8,671 nt of DNA, from positions 1 through 8,671 of the forward strand of contig JAUZQA010000150.1 of NCBI GenBank assembly GCA_030705665.1. Reading direction: 5' to 3'. Of this stretch, positions 1-8,671 are shown in pieces. Made by a program: the position numbers and the translations under genes. How positions within the stretch are numbered: position 1 is the stretch's first letter; every line of letters starts with the position of its first letter. The notes under the pieces were generated by a model. It made no database searches and was not told the origin of the DNA. It was given only the letters and a program-made list of their open reading frames with translations. The stretch is from Bacillota bacterium. Its GTDB lineage: Bacteria; Bacillota; Bacilli; Bacillales_B; DSM-18226.

Positions 1-471
1 ATAGGAAAAATAAGCATGACTGCCGTTGGAATTTCAGGATTTATTATAACAGTTGCTACTATTTTACAAATTGGCACATTGGGTGTTGACCAAAGAGAAA
101 GATCCAACTTTCCGCTTTTAAGTGCGATAAGGAATGTTTCGATTGCTAATTTTATTGAACGTTTGGAATCGATTGTCGTATTTCTTCTTATGCTTGGGGT
201 TATTGTAAAAGTGACTCTTTATTTCTTTACAAGTCTAAAGGGAGTCGAACATTTATTTCATATTTCTTATCGTCCATTTGTTTTGCCGATGGGTATGCTA
301 GTTGCCATTTTTTCCATTGTTATTTCGAAAAACTTTGCCGAACACATTGAAGAAGGGATTAAGTTTGTTCCATATTATTTACATATACCGTTTCAAATTG
401 TAATCCCTGCAATCATTATCCTTCTTCTTTTATGGAAACAAAGAAAATCCTCTGCTAAGGAAGGAGCGTAA
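1..471 (+). CDS. Spore germination permease, GerAB family (C-terminal part; 5' end outside window)
   Basis: This is the C-terminal part of the B subunit of a GerA-type germinant receptor. The reading frame is open from base 1, five codons before the first ATG at 16, so the start lies upstream and that ATG is not the true start. About 156 residues are visible, against roughly 360-370 for a full family member. Counting from the ATG, hydrophobic segments lie at about 3-25, 50-74, 86-106 and 118-141. They fit the last membrane helices of a ten-helix APC-superfamily protein. The sequence IANFIERLESIVV is typical of this family. The protein ends in a short basic tail. Family knowledge: the B subunit sits in the spore inner membrane and is thought to bind the germinant. 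The next gene starts 2 bases after the stop, so the genes are surely co-transcribed. The ligand cannot be told from this sequence. Confidence 0.9.
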   Translation: MGKISMTAVGISGFIITVATILQIGTLGVDQRERSNFPLLSAIRNVSIANFIERLESIVVFLLMLGVIVKVTLYFFTSLKGVEHLFHISYRPFVLPMGMLVAIFSIVISKNFAEHIEEGIKFVPYYLHIPFQIVIPAIIILLLLWKQRKSSAKEGA

Positions 472-473
472 AG

Positions 474-2069
474 ATGCGCATTACTAAAAAGTTATTTTCA
501 CCAAAAAAGAAATTTACCCATCCAGATCAAACTACCAGTCCGGAAATTGTCCCTGATGGTGAACTCAAAAATATATCTAGAGTGTTGGAACAAAACCAGA
601 CTGAATTGGAACGGATTTTCGGAAAAACAGTTGACATGGTATTGAAAGAGATTCATATCGGAACTCAAAAAGGAATTATTTGCTACCTTCAAAGTATGAC
701 AGACGCTAAATTAATCACTGAAAAAATTATGGAGCCTCTAGGGAATGCTACTACTCACGATCGACACATTTTTAATAAATATGAATTCTCCGAATTCAGT
801 AAAGACTTTTTTAGTGGTCTTGTCTATTCTTTTACCGATACTTTTCATCAAGTTGCCTTATATATTCTATCTGGATATGCTGTTTTAATGGTAGAAGGAA
901 TTCCAGAAACATTAGCGATTCAAATTGAAGGTATCGAAACCAGATCGATCAGTGAATCAACCACCCAAACCATTATCCGGGGTCCAAAAGACGCATTTAA
1001 TGAATCGATCAGCACGAATATCAGTTTAATAAGAAGGAGAATAAAAAATCCAAACCTCCGATTTGAGGGATTTACAATTGGTAAAGATACTCAAACTTCT
1101 GTTGTCGTTGCCTATATAGAAGGAATCGCAAACCAAAAGGTCATCGAAGAGGTAAGAAATCGGGTTTCTCGGGTCAATATCAATGCCATTTTCGATTCTG
1201 GCAATATTGAGGAACTTATTGGGGATAAAACCTATACCCCCTTTCCCCTCGTTTATAACTCGGAAAGACCAGATACGATTGCAGCTCATTTAACTGCAGG
1301 AAAAATTGCGATTTTTGTGGATGGAAGTCCCTTTGTTCTCTCAGTTCCGGTCGTTCTTACAAATTTTTTCGATGTCTCAGAAGACTATTTTCAACCCTTT
1401 TTAATGAGTTCGTTTATTCGACTGGTACGTTATGCATCGTTTTTACTTTCGCTTCTTCTTCCAGCCATTTTTGTAACACTCATTACTTATCATTTTGAAT
1501 TAATCCCAACTCCTTTGCTTGTCAGTATCGCATCACAAAGGGAAAACGTTCCCTTCCCCGCCATCATTGAACTGATGCTAATGGATTTAACGTTTGAAAT
1601 TTTACGGGAAGCAGGAACAAGGATGCCAAGAGCAGTTGGACAAACGGTTTCCATCGTAGGAGCGCTTGTTATTGGACAAGCAGCTGTAGAAGCTGGAATA
1701 ATTTCAAATATGATGATCATTGTGGTAGCGATTACAGCAATCGCAAGCTTTGTTTCTCCGATTTATAGCTTTGCTAATTCAACACGGTTATTACGATTCT
1801 TTCTCACGATGATGGGCGGCATATTGGGTTTATATGGGGTCCTGCTTGGAATGTGTGCCATATTTGCTCATTTGGTTAGTCTGCGGTCTTTCGGTGTTCC
1901 ATATTTAGCGCCAATGGCTCCATTCATTGTAGAAGACCAAAAAGATGTCTTGATCAGGATGCCTCTGTTTCATATGAAGGGTAGGCCAAAATTTTTAAAC
2001 ACAGAATCACCGATAAATCAACCTGAAATCATTAATCCGTCCCCTTCCAAAAACAGGAGGCCAACATGA
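474..2069 (+). CDS. Spore germination protein, GerAA family (receptor A subunit)
   Basis: This is the complete A subunit of a GerA-type germinant receptor, 531 residues, normal length for the family. The start at 474 is supported by GGAAGGAG ending 7 bases upstream. Residues 1 to about 315 form the soluble N-terminal region, with the family-typical RGPKDAFNES (169-178) and ERPDTIAAHLTAGKIAIF (264-281). Membrane helices follow at about 320-340, 390-428 (probably two) and 440-468. Between them lies the highly conserved stretch PFPAIIELMLMDLTFEILRE (360-379), continuing into AGTRMPR. The C-terminal tail, about 485-531, is hydrophilic and rich in Pro and Asn. Family knowledge: A subunits oligomerise in the spore inner membrane and are implicated in ion release at germination. 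The gene lies between the B and C genes and overlaps the C gene by 4 bases. Which nutrient it serves is unknown, so no symbol is given. No frameshift or missing region is seen. Confidence 0.95.
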   Translation: MRITKKLFSPKKKFTHPDQTTSPEIVPDGELKNISRVLEQNQTELERIFGKTVDMVLKEIHIGTQKGIICYLQSMTDAKLITEKIMEPLGNATTHDRHIFNKYEFSEFSKDFFSGLVYSFTDTFHQVALYILSGYAVLMVEGIPETLAIQIEGIETRSISESTTQTIIRGPKDAFNESISTNISLIRRRIKNPNLRFEGFTIGKDTQTSVVVAYIEGIANQKVIEEVRNRVSRVNINAIFDSGNIEELIGDKTYTPFPLVYNSERPDTIAAHLTAGKIAIFVDGSPFVLSVPVVLTNFFDVSEDYFQPFLMSSFIRLVRYASFLLSLLLPAIFVTLITYHFELIPTPLLVSIASQRENVPFPAIIELMLMDLTFEILREAGTRMPRAVGQTVSIVGALVIGQAAVEAGIISNMMIIVVAITAIASFVSPIYSFANSTRLLRFFLTMMGGILGLYGVLLGMCAIFAHLVSLRSFGVPYLAPMAPFIVEDQKDVLIRMPLFHMKGRPKFLNTESPINQPEIINPSPSKNRRPT

Positions 2070-3259
2070 AAAGAATCATTTGTTTTGTTAGTTGTCTATG
2101 TCTTCTGATTCCCATAAGTGGATGCTGGGATTATAAAGAGTTGAATCAAGTAGCCATTATTACAGGGATTGCGATTGATAAAGGGGAAAAGAAAAAGTAT
2201 CGCTTAACTGTCGAAAAATTGAATACCTTGGAGTTAAATCCTATGCAAGCTCAGGGAAATGCGCCGACTGTTATTCATAGTTTAGAGGGGAATTCCATTC
2301 CTGAGATTGCTCAACGTATGAACGTTGGATTATCAAAAAAAATGGTTTTATCTCACATGAGAACGGCGATAATTGGCGAAAAGATTGCTAAAGACGGTCT
2401 TTTAGGATTTTTTGATTATCTGGAGCGTTATCGAGAAATCCGTGAAGACTTCAATGTGGTCATTGCAAAAGGTGTACCTGCTTCTGAGATTTTAAAGGTT
2501 TCTTATCCAATTCAAAAAGCTTCTACTCTTAAATTACACGCGCAATTGAACAATGCTGTGGATGAATGGGGTTCTGATCCGGACATTCGAAAAAAAGATA
2601 TTATCGCTGCGTGGACATCAGAAGGCCGTCAGCCAGTAACTGCGGTCGTCACAATCAAGGGACCTGCCAAAAAGGGGAACAGCGTTGATAACATGAAACA
2701 GCTTACCCCTCCTGCCATTGTTGAACTTGTTGGAATGAGTGTGTTAAAAAATCAGAAATTACTAGGTTTTCTATCTGTGTACGATACAAGAAATTTTTTA
2801 TGGACACAAAATAAATTAAAAGTAACCGAACTTTCGATTCCTTGTGAAAAAAACAAATTTTTTACCATTCGTGTAATTCGGACAGGTTCAAAAACAAAGG
2901 CAAGTGTTCAAAACCAAACGCCTCATTTTACACTCTATATTAACGCTGAAACGCAATTAACTGGAACACAATGCAAAGAAGATTTAGACAAGACAAAAGT
3001 GTATGAAGTGTTAGAGAAGAAAACAGAACAATATATTCAAAAAGACCTTTTGACCACGATTCAAAGAGTTCAAAAGAATTACAAAGTAGATATTTTTGGA
3101 TTTGGTGATGAAATGAAGCACGGGAATTACCAATACTTTAAAAAGGTAAAAGCCCACTGGGATCAAGAGTTTTCAAGAGCAACGTTCGACGTAAAAGCAA
3201 CGGTAACTTTACGCCGTTCGGGTATCCGGACAAAAAGTTTTCTATCTGAAATCAAATAA
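2066..3259 (+). CDS. Spore germination lipoprotein, GerAC family (receptor C subunit)
   Basis: This is the complete C subunit of the germinant receptor, 397 residues, normal for the family. Its ATG overlaps the TGA of the A gene (ATGA), and AGGAGG at 2055-2060 lies 5 bases upstream, so translation is probably coupled. The N-terminus is a lipoprotein signal peptide: basic MKR, a hydrophobic core, then the lipobox ISGC with the lipidated Cys at residue 20. CWDYKELN (20-27) follows, which is the hallmark start of mature GerAC proteins. The rest is hydrophilic with no further membrane helix, as expected for a lipoprotein on the outer face of the spore inner membrane. Residues from about 220 to 390 match the usual position of the C-terminal GerAC domain. 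The gene ends in tandem TAA TAA stops (3257-3262) and is the last of the operon. Lipidation by Lgt is known to matter for several Bacillus receptors of this family. Confidence 0.94.
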   Translation: MKRIICFVSCLCLLIPISGCWDYKELNQVAIITGIAIDKGEKKKYRLTVEKLNTLELNPMQAQGNAPTVIHSLEGNSIPEIAQRMNVGLSKKMVLSHMRTAIIGEKIAKDGLLGFFDYLERYREIREDFNVVIAKGVPASEILKVSYPIQKASTLKLHAQLNNAVDEWGSDPDIRKKDIIAAWTSEGRQPVTAVVTIKGPAKKGNSVDNMKQLTPPAIVELVGMSVLKNQKLLGFLSVYDTRNFLWTQNKLKVTELSIPCEKNKFFTIRVIRTGSKTKASVQNQTPHFTLYINAETQLTGTQCKEDLDKTKVYEVLEKKTEQYIQKDLLTTIQRVQKNYKVDIFGFGDEMKHGNYQYFKKVKAHWDQEFSRATFDVKATVTLRRSGIRTKSFLSEIK

Positions 3260-3300
3260 TAAAAATACAACCCAGGTTGCCATTTATCGGTAGGCCCTTT

Positions 3301-3347
3301 GGAGGATATTTATTTTCTTAAAATTAATTAAGAAGATGATATTCTCC
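3301..3347 (+). terminator. Long stem-loop after the ger operon (possible terminator without U-tract)
   Basis: Bases 3301-3321 can pair with 3328-3347 around the loop AATTAA (3322-3327). I count 20 pairs with one bulged T at 3311 and no mismatch, three of them G-U wobbles. On the minus strand those three become A-C mismatches, so the fold suits a plus-strand transcript, that is, the end of the ger mRNA. It starts 41 bases after the gerC-like stop. There is no run of U after the stem, so it is not a textbook Rho-independent terminator. It could instead protect the mRNA 3' end. The rest of 3260-3409 shows nothing else I can name. Confidence 0.4.
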
Positions 3348-3409
3348 ATCCGTGTCTACTATATTTTATATGATATATTAAACTGATCAAGAAGTTTTTA
3401 AAATATGTT

Positions 3410-3757
3410 TTACCAAACCTTTATAGCGTCGCCAATACGCAGCATTGCTGCCTCGAATCCTGCGTTTTCATCTCCTTCTAACGGAACAACCAACTCAACA
3501 CAATTTTCAAAGGTAATTTTGATTTGACGATCATCTGTTACTTCAGATTTTTTTACTATTTTATTAATTAAGGAACATAAAATATCCCTATAACCAGTTG
3601 TATTTCTTTTATAACAAAATCCATTAACTATTGCTATAGGCAAATTATATGTCGTAAAAATTCCATTGCCTCTTTCGCCTTCAAAAAGAAATTGAATGTA
3701 GTCCCTAATAAACATGACTCCACTAATTTCGTGGCTATTCAAGCTGTCAATATTCAT
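3410..3757 (-). CDS. Small protein of unknown function, 115 residues
   Basis: I do not recognise this protein with any certainty. It is predicted cytosolic: 115 residues, no signal peptide, no membrane helix, mixed hydrophobic and acidic. Visible features are FIRDYIQFLFEGERGNG (16-32), YRDILCSLINKIVKK (56-70) and an acidic C-terminal part with VELVVPLEGDENAGFEAAM (87-105), ending in KVW. The alternation suggests a small alpha/beta domain. The ATG at 3757 is the first possible start, since an in-frame TAA lies 12-14 bases upstream. Its ribosome site is poor: AAAGGGA lies about 16 bases away. Met15 has GGAG only 2 bases upstream, so it is no better. The gene stands alone, convergent to the ger operon, with its own AT-rich upstream region. 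Base composition resembles its neighbours. It is probably real because of its length, its coherent protein-like composition and its separate position. Confidence 0.65.
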   Translation of the reverse strand: MNIDSLNSHEISGVMFIRDYIQFLFEGERGNGIFTTYNLPIAIVNGFCYKRNTTGYRDILCSLINKIVKKSEVTDDRQIKITFENCVELVVPLEGDENAGFEAAMLRIGDAIKVW

Positions 3758-3795
3758 CGCTAAACACCATTATTCCCTTTCTGCTATTTTCCCTA

Positions 3796-3851
3796 CGATT
3801 ATATTGTTAATTGAATTATAATGGTATCTACAGAACAAGAGAATATAATCG
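3796..3851. repeat. Perfect 10-base inverted repeat upstream of the small gene
   Basis: CGATTATATT (3796-3805) recurs inverted as AATATAATCG (3842-3851), with 36 bases between the arms. The pair lies 39-94 bases upstream of the small minus-strand gene, and its left arm contains a TATAAT hexamer on the minus strand. It could be a paired operator, or chance in AT-rich DNA. The spacing is too long for a simple terminator hairpin, and no U-tract follows. Confidence 0.4.
3798..3820 (-). promoter_or_regulatory. Candidate -10 elements for the small gene
   Basis: Two exact TATAAT hexamers occur on the minus strand, at 3803-3798 and 3820-3815, suitably placed upstream of the gene that starts at 3757. 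I find no good TTGACA-like -35 box 16-18 bases upstream of either. The region is AT-rich, so chance matches are likely. If the first is used, transcription would start near 3790. Confidence 0.25.
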
Positions 3852-3906
3852 CCAATATGTTTACAAAATTGTCACAAACTACGTTTGATTTTTCAGATTT
3901 GTTTGC

Positions 3907-3950
3907 AATAAAAGACCCTCTCTCGCTTGTTCCTGCGAAGGAGGGTTCTT
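3907..3950 (-). terminator. Rho-independent terminator, probable end of the thiC transcript
   Basis: On the minus strand the arms at 3945-3935 and 3926-3916 (CCCTCCTTCGC and GCGAGAGAGGG) pair around an 8-base loop with one C-A mismatch and one U-G pair. Outer A and G bases extend the stem. TCTTTTATT follows on the minus strand, giving the U-tract. No such tract follows on the plus strand. It lies about 180 bases after the thiC stop, with no better terminator between, so it most likely ends the thiC mRNA. It also keeps that transcript from running into the small gene further on. Confidence 0.75.
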
Positions 3951-4015
3951 CGGTCTGCTTCATCTCACCATTTTTTAGCTACTTTCTCTAAAGTAATATG
4001 CGTTATGGCTTACTC

Positions 4016-4132
4016 CTATAATTCTGCTAGCGATCTATCATAGGTCAGCTGTGTTGTCATAGGATAAATGTAACCTCCAACAATTTCTTTACTCCATACT
4101 AACATGCCTTGTATATGAAATGCACTCGCTCT
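4016..4132 (-). other. Unexplained open frame directly after thiC
   Basis: After the thiC TAA (4135-4133) the same frame stays open for 38 codons to a TAG at 4018-4016. It holds an ATG at 4105 that would give a 29-residue peptide beginning MLVWSKEIVGGYIYP. The composition looks protein-like, but there is no ribosome binding site before the ATG. A second frame carries on from about 4035 to a TAA near 3981 (RIIGVSHNAYYFRESS), as if a frameshift had split one frame. It may be a decayed gene end or chance. ThiC itself already has full family length, so this is unlikely to be lost ThiC sequence. Apart from this and the terminator, I see nothing in 3852-4132. Confidence 0.2.
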
Positions 4133-6088
<1,956 letters not shown>

Positions 6089-6184
6089 CTACTTCCCTAC
6101 GCTGGTATAATCCAGATCAGGTTCAAAGGGTCAAAGAATTTTGCACTTCTTTTCTCAGTCCGAGCTATCGGACTCCCCTAGTAG
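6089..6184 (-). promoter_or_regulatory. TPP riboswitch aptamer (THI element) controlling thiC
   Basis: The aptamer reads on the minus strand. P1 is closed by CTACT (6184-6180) with AGTAG (6093-6089). A perfect 7-bp hairpin AGTCCGA/TCGGACT (6175-6158) leads into the invariant CTGAGA (6158-6153). ACCCTTTGAACCTGATCTGG (6131-6112) and CCAGCGTAGGGA (6105-6094) are the conserved thi-box core. All main conserved elements are present, so it should bind thiamin pyrophosphate. Downstream, AAGTAGT at the aptamer's 3' end (6094-6088) is complementary to ACTACTT (6052-6046), helped by GACG (6081-6078) with CGTC (6056-6053). That pairing would compete with P1. The terminator at 6005-6030 follows. Expected outcome: high TPP turns thiC off. 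Confidence 0.95.
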
Positions 6185-6229
6185 AGATAAATCAAAATAT
6201 TCTCTTTGTTGTTTACAATAACACAGTTT

Positions 6230-6259
6230 CTAATATTAATAAAGTTTAAAATATGACAA
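6230..6259 (-). promoter_or_regulatory. Candidate sigma-A promoter for the thiC leader
   Basis: On the minus strand TTGTCA (6259-6254; five of six bases match TTGACA) and TATTAG (6235-6230) are separated by 18 bases. Transcription would start near 6223, about 40 bases before the aptamer. The -10 match is only fair and the region is AT-rich, so other pairs are possible. Confidence 0.35.
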
Positions 6260-6309
6260 CTCCAAATTCATTCAATTCTAAAACATTCAGTTGTGTACTC
6301 TCACTATGA

Positions 6310-7701
6310 TTATATTGAGTTTAGGATTGCCTGTACTGTAGCTTTCGCATCACCGAAGCACATATATGTATTGTCTTTAAAAAATAGCGGGTTTTGTACT
6401 CCAGCATAACCTGTTCTCATTGAACGTTTAAAAACAATGACATTTTGTGCTTTCCAAACTTCAAGCACAGGCATTCCAGCGATCGGACTAGAAGGGTTAT
6501 CCTGTGCAGAAGGGTTTACCGTATCATTAGCGCCTATTACAAGTACTGTGTCCGTACTCGGAAAATCTTCATTAATCTCATCCATTTCCAAAACAATGTC
6601 ATACGGAACCTTTGCTTCCGCTAAAAGGACATTCATATGACCAGGCAGACGTCCTGCGACCGGATGTATTGCAAATCGAACCTTTATACCCTTGTCGCGA
6701 AGTTTATTGGTAATTTCAGCTACTGGATATTGAGCCTGAGCAACAGCCATCCCATAACCTGGAGTGATAATGACGGAACTGGATTGTTTCAGCAATTGGG
6801 CAACTTCTTCTGGATTCATCTCACGGTATTCACCCATTTCTTCTGAATCCCCAGCACTTGAGCCTTCATTGCCAAAGCCTCCTGCGATAACCGAAATAAA
6901 TGAACGATTCATCGCTTTACACATGATATATGACAAAATGGCACCAGATGATCCAACTAGAGCCCCAGTAACAATTAATAGGTCATTTGAAAGCATAAAT
7001 CCCGCCGCAGCTGCGGCCCATCCTGAGTAGGAATTTAACATCGAGATGACAACCGGCATATCCGCACCACCGATAGAGGCTACCAAATGCCAGCCAAATA
7101 GTAAGGCAATAACCGTCATTATGGCTAGGTAGATCATCGATCCACCGGCATTGATAAATAAAAACATTAGTACAATAGTCGCTATCAAGGCCAATGCATT
7201 TAACTTATGTTTGTGCGGCAATGAGAGTGCTTTGGAGTTGATGATACCATGAAGTTTGCCGTAAGCGACAATAGATCCAGTAAAGGTTATTGCCCCTATA
7301 AATACCCCTAGAAAGATTTCAATCAATTCAATATTTAATACCGTGACACTTACTAGTGAGTAGTTATTAGTGAATATTTTAATAAAACTGTTATACCCAA
7401 CCAAAACTGCTGCCAAGCCCACAAAGCTGTGCAGGCTTGCTACTAGTTCCGGCATTTCAGTCATTTCTACTTTTAATGCCAAACGAACTCCGATCAGGCC
7501 CCCGATTAACATTGCAGCCAAAATGAAGATAATACTTTGAACATTAACACTTAAAAGGGTAACAATTAAAGCAATCGCCATTCCAAGGATTCCAAACTTA
7601 TTCCCATTTCTCGCAGTTTCTTGTTTAGATAAACCGGCTAAACTTAAAATAAACAATATGGCTGCAACAATGTATGCTGCTGTAACTAAACCATTAGACA
7701 T
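6310..7701 (-). CDS. pntB: NAD(P) transhydrogenase subunit beta
   Basis: PntB is the beta subunit of the membrane transhydrogenase, which couples proton entry to hydride transfer from NADH to NADP+ and so makes NADPH. The 463 residues match the E. coli subunit (462) in length. Hydrophobic helices span about 3-24, 35-77, 85-107, 124-148, 168-208 and 215-262. His91 in [11 protein letters not shown] is the proton-channel histidine, and Asp214 and Asn223 in [14 protein letters not shown] match conserved channel residues. The NADP(H)-binding domain III covers about 290-463, with [10 protein letters not shown] (315-324), [18 protein letters not shown] (346-363), GANDTVNP (390-397) and [10 protein letters not shown] (425-434). 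All key motifs are intact. The gene starts 13 bases after the pntA stop, in one operon. From memory the sequence is strikingly like E. coli PntB over long stretches. Confidence 0.98.
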   Translation of the reverse strand: MSNGLVTAAYIVAAILFILSLAGLSKQETARNGNKFGILGMAIALIVTLLSVNVQSIIFILAAMLIGGLIGVRLALKVEMTEMPELVASLHSFVGLAAVLVGYNSFIKIFTNNYSLVSVTVLNIELIEIFLGVFIGAITFTGSIVAYGKLHGIINSKALSLPHKHKLNALALIATIVLMFLFINAGGSMIYLAIMTVIALLFGWHLVASIGGADMPVVISMLNSYSGWAAAAAGFMLSNDLLIVTGALVGSSGAILSYIMCKAMNRSFISVIAGGFGNEGSSAGDSEEMGEYREMNPEEVAQLLKQSSSVIITPGYGMAVAQAQYPVAEITNKLRDKGIKVRFAIHPVAGRLPGHMNVLLAEAKVPYDIVLEMDEINEDFPSTDTVLVIGANDTVNPSAQDNPSSPIAGMPVLEVWKAQNVIVFKRSMRTGYAGVQNPLFFKDNTYMCFGDAKATVQAILNSI

Positions 7702-7706
7702 ATAGT

Positions 7707-7715
7707 TACCCCCCC
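7707..7715 (-). promoter_or_regulatory. pntB ribosome site in a run of seven G
   Basis: On the minus strand the pntA stop TAG runs into seven consecutive G (7715-7709, counting the G of the stop), then TAACTAT and the pntB ATG at 7701. The only Shine-Dalgarno-like sequence is this G-run, in place of AGGAGG. Spacing to the ATG is 7 bases, so it probably works, but the sequence is unusual and prone to slippage. Confidence 0.55.
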
Positions 7716-8671
7716 TACTCTTTGTTAAACATTTTCAACATACGCTGGGTTACAGTAAAGCCTCCGACAATATTTATACTTGCGATTAAGATTCCAATAA
7801 AAGATAATATTTTGACTGCAGGTATTGGGCTGCTGACTTGTAACAATGCACCTAGCAGGATAATACCGGAAATAGCATTCGTAACTGACATTAATGGTGT
7901 GTGCAATGAATGGGTTACATTCCAAACAACATAATAGCCTACTACACATGCAAGGGCAAAAACGGTAAAGTGGGATAAAAATTCTGGAGGTGAAACATGG
8001 CCGATCCACCCGAACAGTATAATCGTTGCAGCTCCAATCACATATTTTAGTTTTGAAGGCTCTTTTTGGACTTTTGGCGGTGCTTCTTTTTCCTCCGCTT
8101 CATTCTTTGCTGGTGCCGCTGACACACTTATTGCAGGCGGCGGAAAGGTTATTTTTCCATTATGAATGACACTCATGTTTCTTATTACAGCATCTTCAAA
8201 ATCAATCAGAATGATGCCGTCTTTTTCCTTACAAAGTAATTTCGTTAAATTTAACAGATTAGTTGCATACATTTCAGAGGATTGAGTTGGCAATCGGCCG
8301 GGAAGGTCATTATAGCCTATTACTTTAACCCCGGATTCTGTAACATACAATTCACCCGAAACGGTATATTCACAGTTACCGCCTGTTGAGGCCGCCATAT
8401 CTACGATTACAGAACCTGGTTTCATACTGTCTACCATGGTTTTGGAAATTAATTTAGGTGCTGGTTTTCCGGGAATAAGAGCAGTTGTAATTATGATATC
8501 TACCTCTTTTGCCTGCTCAGCAAATAGCTTCATTTCCGCTTTTATAAACTCATCAGACATGACCTTTGCATAGCCGCCTGAAGTTGAAGCATCTTGATCA
8601 TCACTAAAGTTTAGTTTTAAAAACTCTCCGCCCATGGACTGGATTTGTTCTGCGACTTCAAGACGAGTATC
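7715..8671 (-). CDS. pntA: NAD(P) transhydrogenase subunit alpha (C-terminal part; 5' end outside window)
   Basis: PntA is the alpha subunit of the proton-translocating transhydrogenase and carries the NAD(H)-binding domain I. The frame is open to the window edge. The 12 codons before the first ATG (8635) read [12 protein letters not shown], which continues the family sequence, so that ATG is internal. The 318 visible residues are roughly 60% of an E. coli-type subunit (510). Numbered from the edge, [14 protein letters not shown] (62-75) and [13 protein letters not shown] (91-103) belong to domain I, as does GRLPTQS (125-131). A Pro/Glu/Lys-rich linker follows (about 183-206). Four membrane helices then lie at about 209-224, 233-251, 260-280 and 287-308. 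Domain I and four helices in one chain make this the fused, E. coli-like alpha subunit rather than the split alpha1/alpha2 form. pntB follows 13 bases after the TAG stop. Confidence 0.97.
   Translation of the reverse strand, partial: DTRLEVAEQIQSMGGEFLKLNFSDDQDASTSGGYAKVMSDEFIKAEMKLFAEQAKEVDIIITTALIPGKPAPKLISKTMVDSMKPGSVIVDMAASTGGNCEYTVSGELYVTESGVKVIGYNDLPGRLPTQSSEMYATNLLNLTKLLCKEKDGIILIDFEDAVIRNMSVIHNGKITFPPPAISVSAAPAKNEAEEKEAPPKVQKEPSKLKYVIGAATIILFGWIGHVSPPEFLSHFTVFALACVVGYYVVWNVTHSLHTPLMSVTNAISGIILLGALLQVSSPIPAVKILSFIGILIASINIVGGFTVTQRMLKMFNKE

Noticed and set aside
16..18. ATG at 16 as the start of the first germination gene
   Set aside because: The frame is open to base 1, the product would be less than half the family length, and the family's N-terminal helices are missing. 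The gene is cut by the window edge.
1026..1720. Minus-strand open frames inside the A-subunit gene (1026-1289 and 1490-1720)
   Set aside because: They lie opposite a well-conserved gene, show no ribosome sites and have no recognisable protein features.
6256..6294. Inverted repeat ACAACT/AGTTGT after pntB as a pntAB terminator
   Set aside because: Only six bases pair well, the 27 bases between form no good stem, and no clear U-run follows. It is too weak to call.
6437..7030. Plus-strand open frames opposite pntB
   Set aside because: They are shadows of the conserved pntB reading frame, overlap one another and have no independent support.
8633..8635. ATG at 8635 as the start of pntA
   Set aside because: The frame runs on to the window edge and the 12 extra residues continue the transhydrogenase alpha sequence.

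Overview
The window looks like a stretch of chromosome from an endospore-forming, AT-rich Bacillota (Bacillus sensu lato). It carries a GerA-type spore germinant receptor operon, strong AGGAGG-type ribosome binding sites, and a thiC gene behind a TPP riboswitch with a Rho-independent terminator. I cannot name the species.

Left part, plus strand (1-3259): the end of a germinant receptor operon in the order B-A-C. It holds the C-terminal part of a GerAB-like permease (cut by the window edge), a complete GerAA-like membrane subunit and a complete GerAC-like lipoprotein. The last two genes overlap in ATGA. Together they would form one nutrient-sensing receptor in the spore inner membrane. A long stem-loop (3301-3347) follows the operon.

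Middle (3260-4132): a small minus-strand gene of unknown function (3410-3757) faces the ger operon. Its AT-rich upstream region has a perfect 10-base inverted repeat and TATAAT-like hexamers. Next comes a minus-strand Rho-independent terminator (3907-3950), probably the end of the thiC transcript, and a short unexplained open stretch directly after thiC.

Right part, minus strand (4133-8671): pntA (cut by the right edge) and pntB encode the alpha and beta subunits of the proton-translocating NAD(P) transhydrogenase. They are followed on the same strand by a leader with a candidate promoter, a TPP aptamer (6089-6184) and an intrinsic terminator (6005-6030), then thiC (4133-5908). TPP binding should end transcription before thiC, so the HMP branch of thiamin synthesis is repressed when thiamin pyrophosphate is plentiful. 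No convincing terminator lies between pntB and this leader, so the riboswitch terminator may also end pntAB read-through.

All main genes belong to known families and look intact. I see no CRISPR array, transposon, tRNA, rRNA or convincing new system. The least explained pieces are the small gene at 3410-3757, the inverted repeat beside it and the open stretch after thiC.
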